The position numbers and the translations under genes are program-made. Shown here piece after piece: positions 51,929-61,143 of a DNA stretch of 64,000 nucleotides. A model generated the notes under the pieces. The model saw only the letters and a list, made by a program, of their open reading frames with translations. It searched no databases and was not told where the DNA came from. This DNA is from Hyphomicrobium sp. 12-62-95 (GTDB lineage: Bacteria > Pseudomonadota > Alphaproteobacteria > Rhizobiales > Hyphomicrobiaceae). The stretch spans positions 126,147 through 190,146 of the forward strand of contig NCCZ01000009.1 of NCBI GenBank assembly GCA_002279935.1. The letters are read 5' to 3'. Numbering within the stretch: position 1 is the stretch's first letter; every line of letters starts with the position of its first letter.

Positions 51929-52672
51929 ATGTTCGGCCGCATGTCTGCACGCGTTTCCAGAATGGCGATGGCGCTGTTTGGTCTGCTATCGGCCGGCATG
52001 GCGATCAACATGACCGTGATGCAGCCCTCGTCGCAGCATGACGCGCTGGCGCATGAGGGCGTGTGGGGCGCTGTGAAGGAAACAGCCGCACTTGCGGCTC
52101 CCGAAATCGATGCCGCCGGTAGGGCGCTGCCGCAGGCGCCGGCTGTCTCCGCAACGGGTCCGGTCGCGGGCGGGTCGTCTCCGGTCACACCTGGGATCGT
52201 ACAGCGCGTTGTGGTGTCGCCGCCAGGTGCCGATCCACGCGAAATGACGCGAGAGATCCAAACGCTTTTGGCTGGCAAGAGCTATGAGACGGGGGGGCAG
52301 GACGGAATTGCTGGCCCCGTGACGCAGGCGGCCATTCTGGCCTACGAAATCGATAATGGGCTGCCGTTGACGGCAGAGCCGAGCGACGCGCTGTTGCAGA
52401 TGATGAAGGAGGGGCGGCGGGGGCCTGCAACCAATGCGTCGCTGGCGCCGGGACCGAAGGCCGACGCGCTCATTCGCTCGGTCCAGGGTTCGCTTGCCAA
52501 ACTGGGCTACAAGGTCGGCCGCGCCGATGGACGGCTGGGTGAAGCGACGATCGCGGCGATCCGCGCATTTGAGAAGCAGCAGGGGATGGCCGATACCGGG
52601 CGGATCTCCGGCGATCTGGTCGCGCGGCTGACGCGGCTCAGTGCAACGGCGCGAACGGCGGATAAGCAATAG
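51929..52672 (+). CDS. Membrane-anchored peptidoglycan-binding protein (CtrA-box-associated)
   Basis: A 247-residue protein with N-terminal helix (RMAMALFGLLSAGMAINMTV) and two tandem PG_binding_1-like domains. The first, at about 95-155, contains REIQTLLAGKSYETGGQDGI and TQAAILAYEIDNGLP. The second, at about 170-235, contains RSVQGSLAKLGYKVGRADGR and TIAAIRAFEKQQGMADTG, which is textbook for the family. Likely holds the periplasmic wall. The start is not certain (ATG 51890, 51929 or 51941 in frame). Preceded by a CtrA box, implying cell-cycle timing. Confidence 0.85.
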   Translation: MFGRMSARVSRMAMALFGLLSAGMAINMTVMQPSSQHDALAHEGVWGAVKETAALAAPEIDAAGRALPQAPAVSATGPVAGGSSPVTPGIVQRVVVSPPGADPREMTREIQTLLAGKSYETGGQDGIAGPVTQAAILAYEIDNGLPLTAEPSDALLQMMKEGRRGPATNASLAPGPKADALIRSVQGSLAKLGYKVGRADGRLGEATIAAIRAFEKQQGMADTGRISGDLVARLTRLSATARTADKQ

Positions 52673-52739
52673 ACTGCGCTGGAGGCTCCAGCGGTCCGCT
52701 AACCACGACAGCGCGGGACTGCACACGTAAAGGTCTGAC

Positions 52740-53093
52740 ATGCGGCTCAAAGCCGGACTCTGGATCAAAGCCTACATCCGCCGGCTGGCCGGCGAGGGGA
52801 TCATGGCTGTCGTGGTGCGGCATGGCGATGACGATGCGGGTGCCATCTTCGTGCGCGTGAATCGTCTCGATGGCACGTCACTGTTGTTCGGGCCGGCGCC
52901 AGCGGGGCTCGACGAATCGCAAACCGACCGGCCGATGATGGCGCTGTTCGACGGCAAGCCGGCCGCCGACGATACAATCGATGCGTATCTCGCCCGGCAG
53001 CGCGATTTTGATGCCGATTTGTGGATCGTGGACGTGGAGGCGCGCGACGGTCGCCACTTCCTCGACGATTGGGTGATGCAGCCGCTGCGATGA
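52740..53093 (+). CDS. DUF1491 family protein
   Basis: A 117-residue cytoplasmic protein: MRLKAGLWIKAYIRRLAGEG at the start, DAGAIFVRVNRLDGTSLLFG in the middle and RQRDFDADLWIVDVEARDG near the end. All three are hallmarks of DUF1491, an alphaproteobacterial family of unknown function. ATG 52740 is the conserved start. It lies 67 bases after the peptidoglycan-binding gene. Confidence 0.93.
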   Translation: MRLKAGLWIKAYIRRLAGEGIMAVVVRHGDDDAGAIFVRVNRLDGTSLLFGPAPAGLDESQTDRPMMALFDGKPAADDTIDAYLARQRDFDADLWIVDVEARDGRHFLDDWVMQPLR

Positions 53094-53118
53094 CGAACGG
53101 CGCCCGCGTGTTGCGCCA

Positions 53119-53133
53119 TTAACACTTCGTTAA
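53119..53133. promoter_or_regulatory. CtrA-type box TTAA-N7-TTAA
   Basis: TTAACACTTCGTTAA with trailing C, a third full CtrA site, about 104 bases before the 63-residue protein gene on the plus strand and 26 bases after the DUF1491 stop. Confidence 0.7.
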
Positions 53134-53236
53134 CCGCTGCAATCGAGATAATGATTTGGCGCGATTCGAACGGTTTCAGACGAATGGCGGTTGCGATGGC
53201 GTTTCAAGCCCTCGCGTTTCAATCGGGAGACAAACC

Positions 53237-53428
53237 ATGAGCAACGTGCTCGCGTTTCGTCCCGCGTCTGCCGGAGGACCGGCATCGTCCCGCCCCGCAT
53301 CAGTAGCGGCGGAGATCGTCATATTTCCAGGCGTCCGTTATGAGCGCCGGGTCGAGGATGTTGCACCGGAACCTGAGCCGCAGCGTGGCGGAGGCCATGA
53401 CGCCCGGCGCCGGTCGAAGCGGCGCTAG
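53237..53428 (+). CDS. Small basic protein downstream of a CtrA box
   Basis: A 63-residue protein, MSNVLAFRPASAGGPASSRP at the start, with AAEIVIFPGVRYERRVED in the middle and a basic end (ARRRSKRR). The segment [IV]xFxGVRYER is shared with small Hyphomicrobiales proteins that have no assigned function. GGGAG lies seven bases before ATG 53237. The next gene on the other strand starts its stop 10 bases on. Regulation by CtrA is inferred from the box. Confidence 0.7.
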   Translation: MSNVLAFRPASAGGPASSRPASVAAEIVIFPGVRYERRVEDVAPEPEPQRGGGHDARRRSKRR

Positions 53429-53438
53429 AGCTTTTGGC

Positions 53439-54023
53439 TTAAGGAATTCGTTGCTGCATGCCGCATAAGGCCGCGCTCAGTTCTGCTTCATTGCGGGCAC
53501 GATAGGCGTAACCCGCATCGGGGGCGCGCAGTACCGCGAGGCCGCGCAGCGCTTGGACGCGAAGCTGGTTTTGGCGCGGCGACCGCTGGCCTTTCGCTTC
53601 AGGCGTCAGCCCCATGAAGCGATCATCATCGGGAACGAGAAGCAGCGAGACGGCTGTCGGCCGGTCGGGACGGCCGGCGGCGGTGTAAATCGCCAAGCCG
53701 TTCTTATCATACAAGGTCAGTGTCCAACCCGGTGCCGGCAGCGAGGCGGTCAGCGCCACTGGGCTTTGGCGCGTGTCAAACAAGCACATGGCGATGCGGC
53801 TATCGGGGGCCAGATACGGCAGCGGCTGAGCATCGGGCGTCACGGGTGGGAAGACCACCATCGTATTGGCCTTTAGGGCCGGGGCCAGGCGATCCCAGGC
53901 GGAGGAGACGGCGAGGCTGGGGGCCGTGAAGACGGTGGCAATGTGGAGAACGGCGATGGCGAACATGGCCGCGATGATGAGGCGCACATCAATCCGCCGG
54001 AGTTGCGCGAGGACTGTTTTCAT
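53439..54023 (-). CDS. DUF1254-type membrane-anchored protein
   Basis: A 194-residue protein with N-terminal helix (VRLIIAAMFAIAVLHIATVF) and an extracytoplasmic beta-rich domain. MCLFDTRQSPVALTASLPAP and WTLTLYDKNGLAIYTAAGR follow the DUF1254 pattern. It overlaps the DUF1214 gene by 4 bases (ATGA). It is the last gene of PBP1A-DUF1214-DUF1254, whose co-location suggests an envelope role, but function is unknown. Confidence 0.8.
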   Translation of the reverse strand: MKTVLAQLRRIDVRLIIAAMFAIAVLHIATVFTAPSLAVSSAWDRLAPALKANTMVVFPPVTPDAQPLPYLAPDSRIAMCLFDTRQSPVALTASLPAPGWTLTLYDKNGLAIYTAAGRPDRPTAVSLLLVPDDDRFMGLTPEAKGQRSPRQNQLRVQALRGLAVLRAPDAGYAYRARNEAELSAALCGMQQRIP

Positions 54024-54769
54024 CGGCAGCTCTTGGCGGTGATCTGGGGAACGCGTGCGGCGGCATCGACGGGGTCAGCGCCTGTGCCGAGGGCGACGGA
54101 CAGATCGATCAGCGTGAAGACGACGCTCAGGTTTCCGGCGCCGCTGGTCGGCAGCCAGTTGCCGCCGCCGGCTGACCGGGAGAGAAGGGCAACAAAGCGT
54201 CCATCGGGTGAGATGGCCGCCGTATCGCTGGTGAAGACGTGACGCGCGGCTGCGTTCTGAATCAGGCGTCCGTCGGCGTCGAACACGGCAAGGCTCCACC
54301 ACGATGCCGCCGGTGGCGACACGGTGATTTCGTAGTCGCACGATGAATGCAGCGTGTCGCCCGCGCCGTCGGACCGGGCGACCCAGGTTTCCGCGATGTC
54401 GGCGGGCAGCGGTAGCGCACCGATACGAGCGTGGTGAGCGCGGGTGTAGGGATCGGCGTCGGGACGAGCGGTTGCCGTCCACATCACCCATGGTCCGGAG
54501 GTGAGCGTGGTGAGGCTGGAGCCGCGATCCATCATTATGTACGCGCTGGAAAAGCCCCCCGTTAGCACGACGAGGATGAAAAGCGCCCAATCGGTCGCGA
54601 GCCGCATCAGGGCTGCGATGCGCTTCTTGACCTGATGGCGCCAGAAGCGTGTGCCACGCAGTTTGGTCAACCAGGAGCGGCCGGTGGCGGGTGTGCGCGA
54701 TAGAAGACGGTTTGGCAGGGGAATGCGGGCGGTGGCCGAGCGGGTGCCCTCGATGAAGGTGCGGATCAT
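54020..54769 (-). CDS. DUF1214 domain membrane protein
   Basis: A 249-residue protein: basic N-terminal region of about 55 residues, membrane helix (ATDWALFILVVLTGGFSSAY) and a periplasmic DUF1214 domain with ASWWSLAVFDADGRLIQNAA and GGNWLPTSGAGNLSVVFTLI (the NWLPT motif). The 55-residue cytoplasmic extension is longer than usual, but ATG 54769 overlaps the PBP1A stop (ATGA), which supports it. Overlaps the following DUF1254 gene by 4 bases. Confidence 0.82.
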   Translation of the reverse strand: MIRTFIEGTRSATARIPLPNRLLSRTPATGRSWLTKLRGTRFWRHQVKKRIAALMRLATDWALFILVVLTGGFSSAYIMMDRGSSLTTLTSGPWVMWTATARPDADPYTRAHHARIGALPLPADIAETWVARSDGAGDTLHSSCDYEITVSPPAASWWSLAVFDADGRLIQNAAARHVFTSDTAAISPDGRFVALLSRSAGGGNWLPTSGAGNLSVVFTLIDLSVALGTGADPVDAAARVPQITAKSCR

Positions 54770-57033
54770 TGGAGAGACCCGCTGGCCCGCGGTCCGGTTT
54801 CGGCGGTTCTGCCGGGGACGGGATTGGGGAGGGCAGCGCGATTGCCTGGCCGTGTCGCGGGAGGTGCGGGCGTTTCGGTTCCGGCGGGCTTGGCTTCGAG
54901 GCCGGCTGCCTTGCGCAGGTCCTCTGCCATCTCGCGTAGAATGGAGCGGGCGGCATCGGGTAGTTTACGCGAGGCTTTGGCTGCTGCTTCGGCTTCGCCG
55001 GTCAATTGTGCGGCCAGTGCTGGATCCGTGCGGCGCAATTCTGCGATCCGCTCCTGCTCGGCCAATTGGAAGGGATGCGGATCGAGGCCGGGTAGGGTCG
55101 GGATGTTCATGTCGCGATGGGCGACCGCCATGAAATCATGCCAAATCGGGGCCGCGATCTGGCCGCCCGTATTGCCATGCGCCATCGGGCGGTTGTCGTC
55201 GTTGCCGAGCCAGACGGAGGCGACGTAGCGGCCGGTATGGCCGACGAACCAGATGTCGTTGGGGCCGGATGATGTGCCCGTCTTGCCGGCCGAGTGCGTG
55301 AATTCGAGGCCCGCGCGCTGGGCGGTGCCATCGGTGACGACCTTGTTCATCATCCAATTCATTCCAGCTGCGACGTCCGGTTTCACGATCTGCGGCGGAG
55401 CGGGTTCGTCGCGCTCGCGGCTGTAGATCAGCTCGCCCTTGGAGTTATAGAGTTCGGTGACGGCAAAGGGCAGCGCACGCTTGCCGCCGTTGGCAAAGGT
55501 GGCGAAGCCGCCGGTGTGTTCTAGAGGCGTGATGCCGTAGTCGCCGAGCGCCATGGAGCATGATTTTCGGATGCCTTTGATGCCGAGGCGCTGGGTGAGC
55601 TCGATGACGTTTTCGCGGCCGACGGCGAAAGACAATTCGGCAGCGACCGTGTTGAGCGATTTGGCCAGTGCCATCCACAATGGCATGCGGGCGCCAGAGC
55701 CGCCGCCGCCACCGTAGTTCGACGGGCTCCAGCGGCCGCAGGAGCGGGATGCGTCACGAACGCTCGTGGTCGGCTTATAGCCGCGTTCGAGGGCTGCGGC
55801 GTACACATAGACTTTGAACGACGATCCGGGCTGACGGCGCGCGGACGTTGCGCGGTTGAACTGGCTTTCGCCGTAGTCGGGACCGCCGACCATGGCGCGG
55901 ACCGCGCCGTCCGTTTCCATTGCGACCAGAGCACCCGAATTGAGCCGCAGGCTGCGGCCGCGCTGGCGGATGAAGGGGACAATGGCGTCGTCGGCTGCCT
56001 TTTGCAGCGACAGGTCGATTGTGGTGCGCGCGGTCAGGACGTACTGGCCTTTGCCCTCGGCGAGCTTCTGGACCTCCTCGAAGGCGTAATCGAGAAACCA
56101 ATCGGGACTATCGGTGACGCGGGTGTCGACGATCTTGGCTGGGTTGAGGCGGGCTTCATGGACTTCGGCGGCGCTGTAGAAGCCGGCTTCGACGAGGTTT
56201 TGCAGGACTTCGTTGGTGCGCGCGCGGGCGGCGGGCAAATTGATGTGGGGAGCGTATTTGGTGGGGGCTTTATAGAGGCCGCCCAGCAGGGCTGCTTCGG
56301 CGAGGGTGACGTCGCGGACGGATTTGTTGAAGTAGAATTGGGATGCGGCTTCGACACCAAATGCACCGCCGCCCATGTAGGCGCGATCGAGGTACATCTT
56401 GAGGATTTCGCGCTTTGTGAAGCGGCTCTCGAGCAAGAAGGAGAGGAAGAGCTCCTTGATCTTGCGCTGAAGTGAGCGTTCGGACGACAGGAAGAGGTTT
56501 TTGGCCAACTGCTGGGTGAGGGAGGAGCCGCCCTGGACGACATCGTTGGCGCGCAGATTTTCGGCCAGCGCGCGAACGGTGCCGAGAACGTCGATGCCGT
56601 AGTGTTCGAAAAAGCGGCGGTCTTCGGTCGCCATCGTTGCCTTGATGACGCTTTCTGGAATCTCCTCCAGCGGAACGGCGTCGTTGTGCAGGATGCCGCG
56701 CTTGCCGATTTCGTTGCCGTCTTTGTCGAGAAACTTGACGCTGTACTGACCGGTGAGGAAGCGGCCCTCGTCGAATTCATTGAAGGCGGGTATGGCGAGG
56801 GCGAACAATACGACAAAGCCGCCGGCGCCCAGGGTCAGGCTTTCGGAGGCCAGTTCGTTGAGAAGGCGCTTCCAGCCGGTGAGTTGGAAACGGGCAAAGA
56901 ACGTCTGGCCAGCGTTCCACGCGTCGCGGATGCGGGAGCCGGTCTCAGACAGCGTCGAATCGATCTTGGCGTCGAGCCCCATGAGGTTCGACAGCTTGTC
57001 GCGTCCGCCTTGCTTGAAAAACCAGTCGCTCAA
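54766..57033 (-). CDS. Class A penicillin-binding protein (PBP1A-like)
   Basis: Bifunctional glycosyltransferase/transpeptidase of 755 residues. Membrane helix at about 70-90. GT51 domain with MATEDRRFFEHYGIDVLG (catalytic Glu near 137) and GGSSLTQQLAKNLFLSSERS. Transpeptidase with RQPGSSFKVY (SxxK nucleophile near 400), SLN in AKSLNTVAAE, and KTGTSSGPNDIWFVG near 580. It polymerises and crosslinks peptidoglycan at the inner membrane. A 65-residue cytoplasmic start and Pro/Ala-rich tail frame it. Leads an operon with DUF1214 and DUF1254. Confidence 0.93.
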   Translation of the reverse strand: MSDWFFKQGGRDKLSNLMGLDAKIDSTLSETGSRIRDAWNAGQTFFARFQLTGWKRLLNELASESLTLGAGGFVVLFALAIPAFNEFDEGRFLTGQYSVKFLDKDGNEIGKRGILHNDAVPLEEIPESVIKATMATEDRRFFEHYGIDVLGTVRALAENLRANDVVQGGSSLTQQLAKNLFLSSERSLQRKIKELFLSFLLESRFTKREILKMYLDRAYMGGGAFGVEAASQFYFNKSVRDVTLAEAALLGGLYKAPTKYAPHINLPAARARTNEVLQNLVEAGFYSAAEVHEARLNPAKIVDTRVTDSPDWFLDYAFEEVQKLAEGKGQYVLTARTTIDLSLQKAADDAIVPFIRQRGRSLRLNSGALVAMETDGAVRAMVGGPDYGESQFNRATSARRQPGSSFKVYVYAAALERGYKPTTSVRDASRSCGRWSPSNYGGGGGSGARMPLWMALAKSLNTVAAELSFAVGRENVIELTQRLGIKGIRKSCSMALGDYGITPLEHTGGFATFANGGKRALPFAVTELYNSKGELIYSRERDEPAPPQIVKPDVAAGMNWMMNKVVTDGTAQRAGLEFTHSAGKTGTSSGPNDIWFVGHTGRYVASVWLGNDDNRPMAHGNTGGQIAAPIWHDFMAVAHRDMNIPTLPGLDPHPFQLAEQERIAELRRTDPALAAQLTGEAEAAAKASRKLPDAARSILREMAEDLRKAAGLEAKPAGTETPAPPATRPGNRAALPNPVPGRTAETGPRASGSLQ

Positions 57034-57174
57034 ACCTGTCCGCCTCGCTTATGACAGTCGCAGCCGGGGATCGATGATCCTCGCACTCAGTGGCCGCGCG
57101 GCTCTTAGTCCGGACGATCCTGGCCACCCGGGGCCACACCACCTGCGCGCGGTCCCGATTAGGGGCAGGGTGAA

Positions 57175-57750
57175 ATGGCTAAGATGGGGCAGGACCGGCG
57201 GAATCGGCCGCCAGCCAAGGATGCAGATTTAGCACCTCTTAGCCCTCCGGCGCGAGGGGGAGTTAAGCGCGCGGCGACGGTTCCGCCGGCGGATGCGGCC
57301 GAGGGGAAACCTTTCTGGGAAACGAAGACCTTAGAGGCGATGACTGCGGCGGAGTGGGAGGCGCTGTGCGACGGTTGCGGGCGCTGCTGCCTCAATAAGC
57401 TTGAGGACGAAGACACGGGCGAGATCGTGTTGACCCGGCTGGCGTGCGCGTTGCTCGACATCGGGCAGTGCCGCTGTTCGGACTATCCGAACCGATTCGC
57501 GAAGATGCCGGACTGCATCAACCTCACCCCTGAGAAGGTGCGGTCGCTCGCATGGCTGCCGGCAACGTGCGGCTATCGCCGGGTCAAGGAAGGGCGGGGA
57601 CTGGCGTGGTGGCATCCGCTGGTGTCAGGCGATCCGGAGACGGTGCATCAGGCGGGGATTTCCGTGCGCAGTTTTGCGCGGTCGGAAAAGGGCGTGAAGG
57701 AGCACAATTTCGTGCGCTACATCATCTTGGACTTCGACGACGATGCTTGA
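57175..57750 (+). CDS. YcgN/UPF0260 cysteine-cluster protein
   Basis: A 191-residue protein. Cysteines are arranged as in the YkgJ/YcgN Zn- or Fe-S-cluster family: [53 protein letters not shown] and [16 protein letters not shown]0260 members start near here and have no known function. ATG 57175 adds a 50-residue disordered lead. Convergent with the protease gene, 9 bases apart. Confidence 0.92.
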   Translation: MAKMGQDRRNRPPAKDADLAPLSPPARGGVKRAATVPPADAAEGKPFWETKTLEAMTAAEWEALCDGCGRCCLNKLEDEDTGEIVLTRLACALLDIGQCRCSDYPNRFAKMPDCINLTPEKVRSLAWLPATCGYRRVKEGRGLAWWHPLVSGDPETVHQAGISVRSFARSEKGVKEHNFVRYIILDFDDDA

Positions 57751-57759
57751 ACGGATGCC

Positions 57760-60700
57760 TTACACGACGAGGAAGTTCGCCGCCGTGAGCGTTCCGGAGA
57801 AGCCGGCGGGGTCGAGGGTGGCGAATTGGACTGCCGCGGCGGATCCGGTGCCGTCGCGGTCATACATTAGCGCTCCGCTCGATTCATTGAAGATGATGCG
57901 GTCGGAGGCGTCCGCAGCGGCTGCGCCGTAAACAAAGGCCGACGCGGCCAGAGCACCGGTGGTGGTGAGCGCGGTGAAAATCGCGTTCTCTAGATGTATC
58001 CGGTCGGAGGCCGCATCGAAGTCGCGAAGTGTGTCGACGTTGGTCGCGCTGAGTGCGGATTTGAAGACAAAGGCATCGGCACCTGCACCGCCGAAGATTT
58101 GGTCGTTGCCAAGACCGCCGTCGAGCGTGTCGTTGCCACCTCCGCCGCGGATTTGGTTGGCGAGTGCGTTGCCAGTACCGCGGAAGTTTCCGGTGCCGAT
58201 ATATTCTAGGTTCTCGACGTTGGCCGCGGCCATTGTAGCGCCGAGCGTGGTGCGGACGGTATCGATGCCGGCATTCACGGCTTCAATCACGAGGTCGGAG
58301 ACGTTGTCGACATAGTAGATGTCGTTGCCGGCTTCGCCGGTCATGCGGTCGTTGCCGGTGCCGCCGTCCAAGATGTCGTCGCCTGCGCGTCCGTAGAGGT
58401 AGTCGTTGCCGGCGAGGCCGTTGATTGTGTCGGAACCGGCGGCGCCAAAGAGGAAGTCGGTACCAGCTGTGCCGGTGATGGCTCCGGTGGTGGGTGGCGG
58501 GGCTGCCGTGTCATCGTTGGTGATCGTCGCGGTGGCGGTGCCGGTCGCGATCGTGAGGCCTGAGGTTGCGTTTGAGAGGGCGATCGTCACGGTCTCGTTG
58601 GGTTCGACGACCGCGTCGCCGAGAATTGTCAGTGTGACGGTCTTTTTGGTTTCGCCAGCGGCGAAGGTGACGGTGCCGGACGTGGCACCTGTGAAATCTG
58701 CGGCCGTCGCGGTTCCGCCCGACAGGCCCCATGCAACGGATTGCGCCGATGTGGCTGCTGTCGCGAGCGCGATCTGGAACTGCATCGTGTTTGCGGTTGT
58801 GCCGCCGTTGCCTTCCGCGACGGATGACGTGAGTGCGCTGATCGAGACGTTCGAGGGCGTGACCGGCGGCGGGGCCGTTCCTGTCAGTTGCGACGCCGTG
58901 CGGGTGATATTCTGGCTGTCGGTGAATGCTTCGACGTTGACGACCGTTTCCGTCCAGCCAGCGCCGGTGAACGTGAAGGTGTTCGTCGCGCTGTTATACG
59001 TATAGGCAATGGCGCTCCAGGCTGCATCCAAGACGGCGGTATCGGTGCCCGCGCCGCCATCGATGGTGTCGGAGCCGGCGCCGCCGATGAGTCGGTCGTT
59101 GCCGGCACCGCCAAAGAGGCGGTCGTTGCCAAGACCGCCGTTGAGCGTGTCGCTGCCCAAGCCGCCGCGGATTTCGTTGTCTAGTGCGTTGCCGGTGCCG
59201 CGGAAGTCTCCGGTGCCGATGTATACTAGGTTCTCGACATTGACTGCGGCTGTGAGGCCGGCGAGCGTGGTGCGAACAGTATCGATGCCAGCGTTTACGG
59301 CTTCGACGACGAGGTCGGACGTGTTGTCGACGTAGTAGATGTCGTTGCCTGCTTCGCCCGTCATGCGGTCGTTGCCGGTGCCGCCGTCGAGGATGTCGTC
59401 GCCGGCGCGTCCGTAGAGGTAGTCGTTGCCGGCGAGGCCGTTGATCGTGTCGGCTGCGGCGGTGCCGAAGAGGAAATCGGTGGATGCGGTGCCCGTGATG
59501 GTGCCGCCGGCGGGGGGCGGCGGGGGCGGGGCGGCCGTGTCGTCATTCGTGATCGTTGCGGTTGCTGTGCCGGTCGCGATCCGCAAGCCCGAGGATGCAT
59601 TCGAGAGGGCAATCGAGACCGTCTCGTTGGGTTCGACTACGGTATCGCCGAGGATCGTGAGGGTGACGGTCTTGGTGGTTTCGCCGGCGGCGAATGTGAG
59701 TGTGCCCGACGTTGCACTTGAGAAATCGGCGTTGGTCGCGGTGCCGCCGGATAGACCCCAGTTGATGGTCTCGGTTGCGGTTGCGGCTGTGGCCAGCGTG
59801 ACGCGGAACTGCATCGTGTTTGCGGCGGTGCCGCCGTTGCCTTCCGCGACGGATGATGTCACGGCGGTAATCGACACGTTGGATGGCGTGGGCGCGGGGG
59901 GCGGAGCCGATGTGGTCAGTTGCGAGGCCGTGCGTGTGATGTTCAGGCTGTCGGTGAAGTTTTCGACATTGACGATGGTGTCGGTCCAACCGGATCCGGT
60001 GAAGGTGAAGGTCATCGTCGAGCTGTTGTAGCTGTAGGCGATCGCGCTCCAGGCGACATCGAACACGGCCGTATCGGTGCCGGCCCCGCCGTCGATGGTG
60101 TCGGACCCGGCGCCGCCGATAAGGCGATCATCGCCGCTGAGGCCAAAGAGCTGATCGTTGCCGCCGTTGCCGGTCAGCACGTTGGCGACCTGGTTGCCGC
60201 GGATGATATCGGCGGCCGAACCGCCGCGCGCATTCTCGATCACGGCCGATCGCGCGATCCAGATATTGAGCGTCATGGAATTGGCGGAGGAAGCCGCGCC
60301 GGGCGCTAGGTCGATGGTGCTGGCGGTGGAATATCCGCTGAGGTCGAGGGTATCGTTGCCGGCACTGTCGACAATGGTGAGGATCGGATTGAGGTTGGTG
60401 GAGAAATTGTAGATCGAGGCGGTATTGCCGGTGACGTTGGAGTTGAAGCCATAGACCGTATCACCGGTGCGCGTCGTGGTCTCGGCGCCGTACATGGCCT
60501 CCATCGCCATCACGTCGTTGACCATCGGCGTCTGGGGAGAATAGCGCTGACCGTTAGCGGCGACCCAATCGGCCCAGGCCACCTGGCCTTCGCCGTTGGC
60601 TGCGCCCGATCCCCAGCTTGGGCCGTAATACGACATGACGGAATAGACCGTGCTGTCCTGGAAGCTCGACGGGCCGCTGTTATCGGCGCCATTGTATTCG

Positions 60701-61143
60701 CCCATGTGTTCCAGGCCGAACGCGTGGCCCAGCTCATGCACATAGGTGAGGAAGCCATGCTGGCCGATGGTAGGCGCGGTCAGCGAATTGCCGCCGGTAA
60801 AGGTGTGGTTGAACCAGACGCTGCCAACGGTTGGAAAATACGCGTGCGCGTAGCTGACTTCAGTGTTGGAGAAGGCGAGTTCGAGGTTGGTCGATGTGTA
60901 GGACGTGCCGGCCGCGGATTCGGTCATGTCGGGGGCAATGATGTCGTCCCAGAGCTGCATGGCGAGGCGGGCCAAGGGCTTTTGCCCGTCGGTGAAGGCG
61001 CGGAAGCCGGGGCCTTCGCCACTGCCGGTGTACATGCCGGACGAGAGCGAGGGGAACGAGTAGGTGATCGTGGTGCCGGACCATTTGGCGCCGGAATTGA
61101 GCTGGGCGAGAACTTGGCTGTCGGTCCAAACGGCAAGGGCCAC
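57760..61143 (-). CDS. Serralysin-type RTX metalloprotease with duplicated Calx-beta/RTX module
   Basis: A 1127-residue secreted M10 peptidase. The protease domain (about 1-215) has HELGHAFGLEHMG (zinc ligands near residue 136) and Met-turn SVMSYYG. Hemolysin-type RTX nonapeptides (GGxGxDxLx) are present in blocks. Two Calx-beta domains (SVAEGNGGT..., VTLTILGD..VEPNETV) are spaced by a repeat of exactly 1020 bases (340 residues). A C-terminal segment with DTLRDFDAASDRIHLENAIF fits type I secretion. GTG 61143 is chosen over ATG 61191 because GGGAG lies seven bases upstream and it starts right at the fold (LAVWTDSQVLAQL) with no Sec signal. No T1SS genes are adjacent. Confidence 0.93.
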   Translation of the reverse strand: MALAVWTDSQVLAQLNSGAKWSGTTITYSFPSLSSGMYTGSGEGPGFRAFTDGQKPLARLAMQLWDDIIAPDMTESAAGTSYTSTNLELAFSNTEVSYAHAYFPTVGSVWFNHTFTGGNSLTAPTIGQHGFLTYVHELGHAFGLEHMGEYNGADNSGPSSFQDSTVYSVMSYYGPSWGSGAANGEGQVAWADWVAANGQRYSPQTPMVNDVMAMEAMYGAETTTRTGDTVYGFNSNVTGNTASIYNFSTNLNPILTIVDSAGNDTLDLSGYSTASTIDLAPGAASSANSMTLNIWIARSAVIENARGGSAADIIRGNQVANVLTGNGGNDQLFGLSGDDRLIGGAGSDTIDGGAGTDTAVFDVAWSAIAYSYNSSTMTFTFTGSGWTDTIVNVENFTDSLNITRTASQLTTSAPPPAPTPSNVSITAVTSSVAEGNGGTAANTMQFRVTLATAATATETINWGLSGGTATNADFSSATSGTLTFAAGETTKTVTLTILGDTVVEPNETVSIALSNASSGLRIATGTATATITNDDTAAPPPPPPAGGTITGTASTDFLFGTAAADTINGLAGNDYLYGRAGDDILDGGTGNDRMTGEAGNDIYYVDNTSDLVVEAVNAGIDTVRTTLAGLTAAVNVENLVYIGTGDFRGTGNALDNEIRGGLGSDTLNGGLGNDRLFGGAGNDRLIGGAGSDTIDGGAGTDTAVLDAAWSAIAYTYNSATNTFTFTGAGWTETVVNVEAFTDSQNITRTASQLTGTAPPPVTPSNVSISALTSSVAEGNGGTTANTMQFQIALATAATSAQSVAWGLSGGTATAADFTGATSGTVTFAAGETKKTVTLTILGDAVVEPNETVTIALSNATSGLTIATGTATATITNDDTAAPPPTTGAITGTAGTDFLFGAAGSDTINGLAGNDYLYGRAGDDILDGGTGNDRMTGEAGNDIYYVDNVSDLVIEAVNAGIDTVRTTLGATMAAANVENLEYIGTGNFRGTGNALANQIRGGGGNDTLDGGLGNDQIFGGAGADAFVFKSALSATNVDTLRDFDAASDRIHLENAIFTALTTTGALAASAFVYGAAAADASDRIIFNESSGALMYDRDGTGSAAAVQFATLDPAGFSGTLTAANFLVV

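Noticed and set aside
58140..60180. Short regular DNA repeats resembling a CRISPR array or satellite
   Set aside because: They are in frame, encode GGxGxDxLx RTX nonapeptides and vary by codon, so they are coding repeats of the protease.
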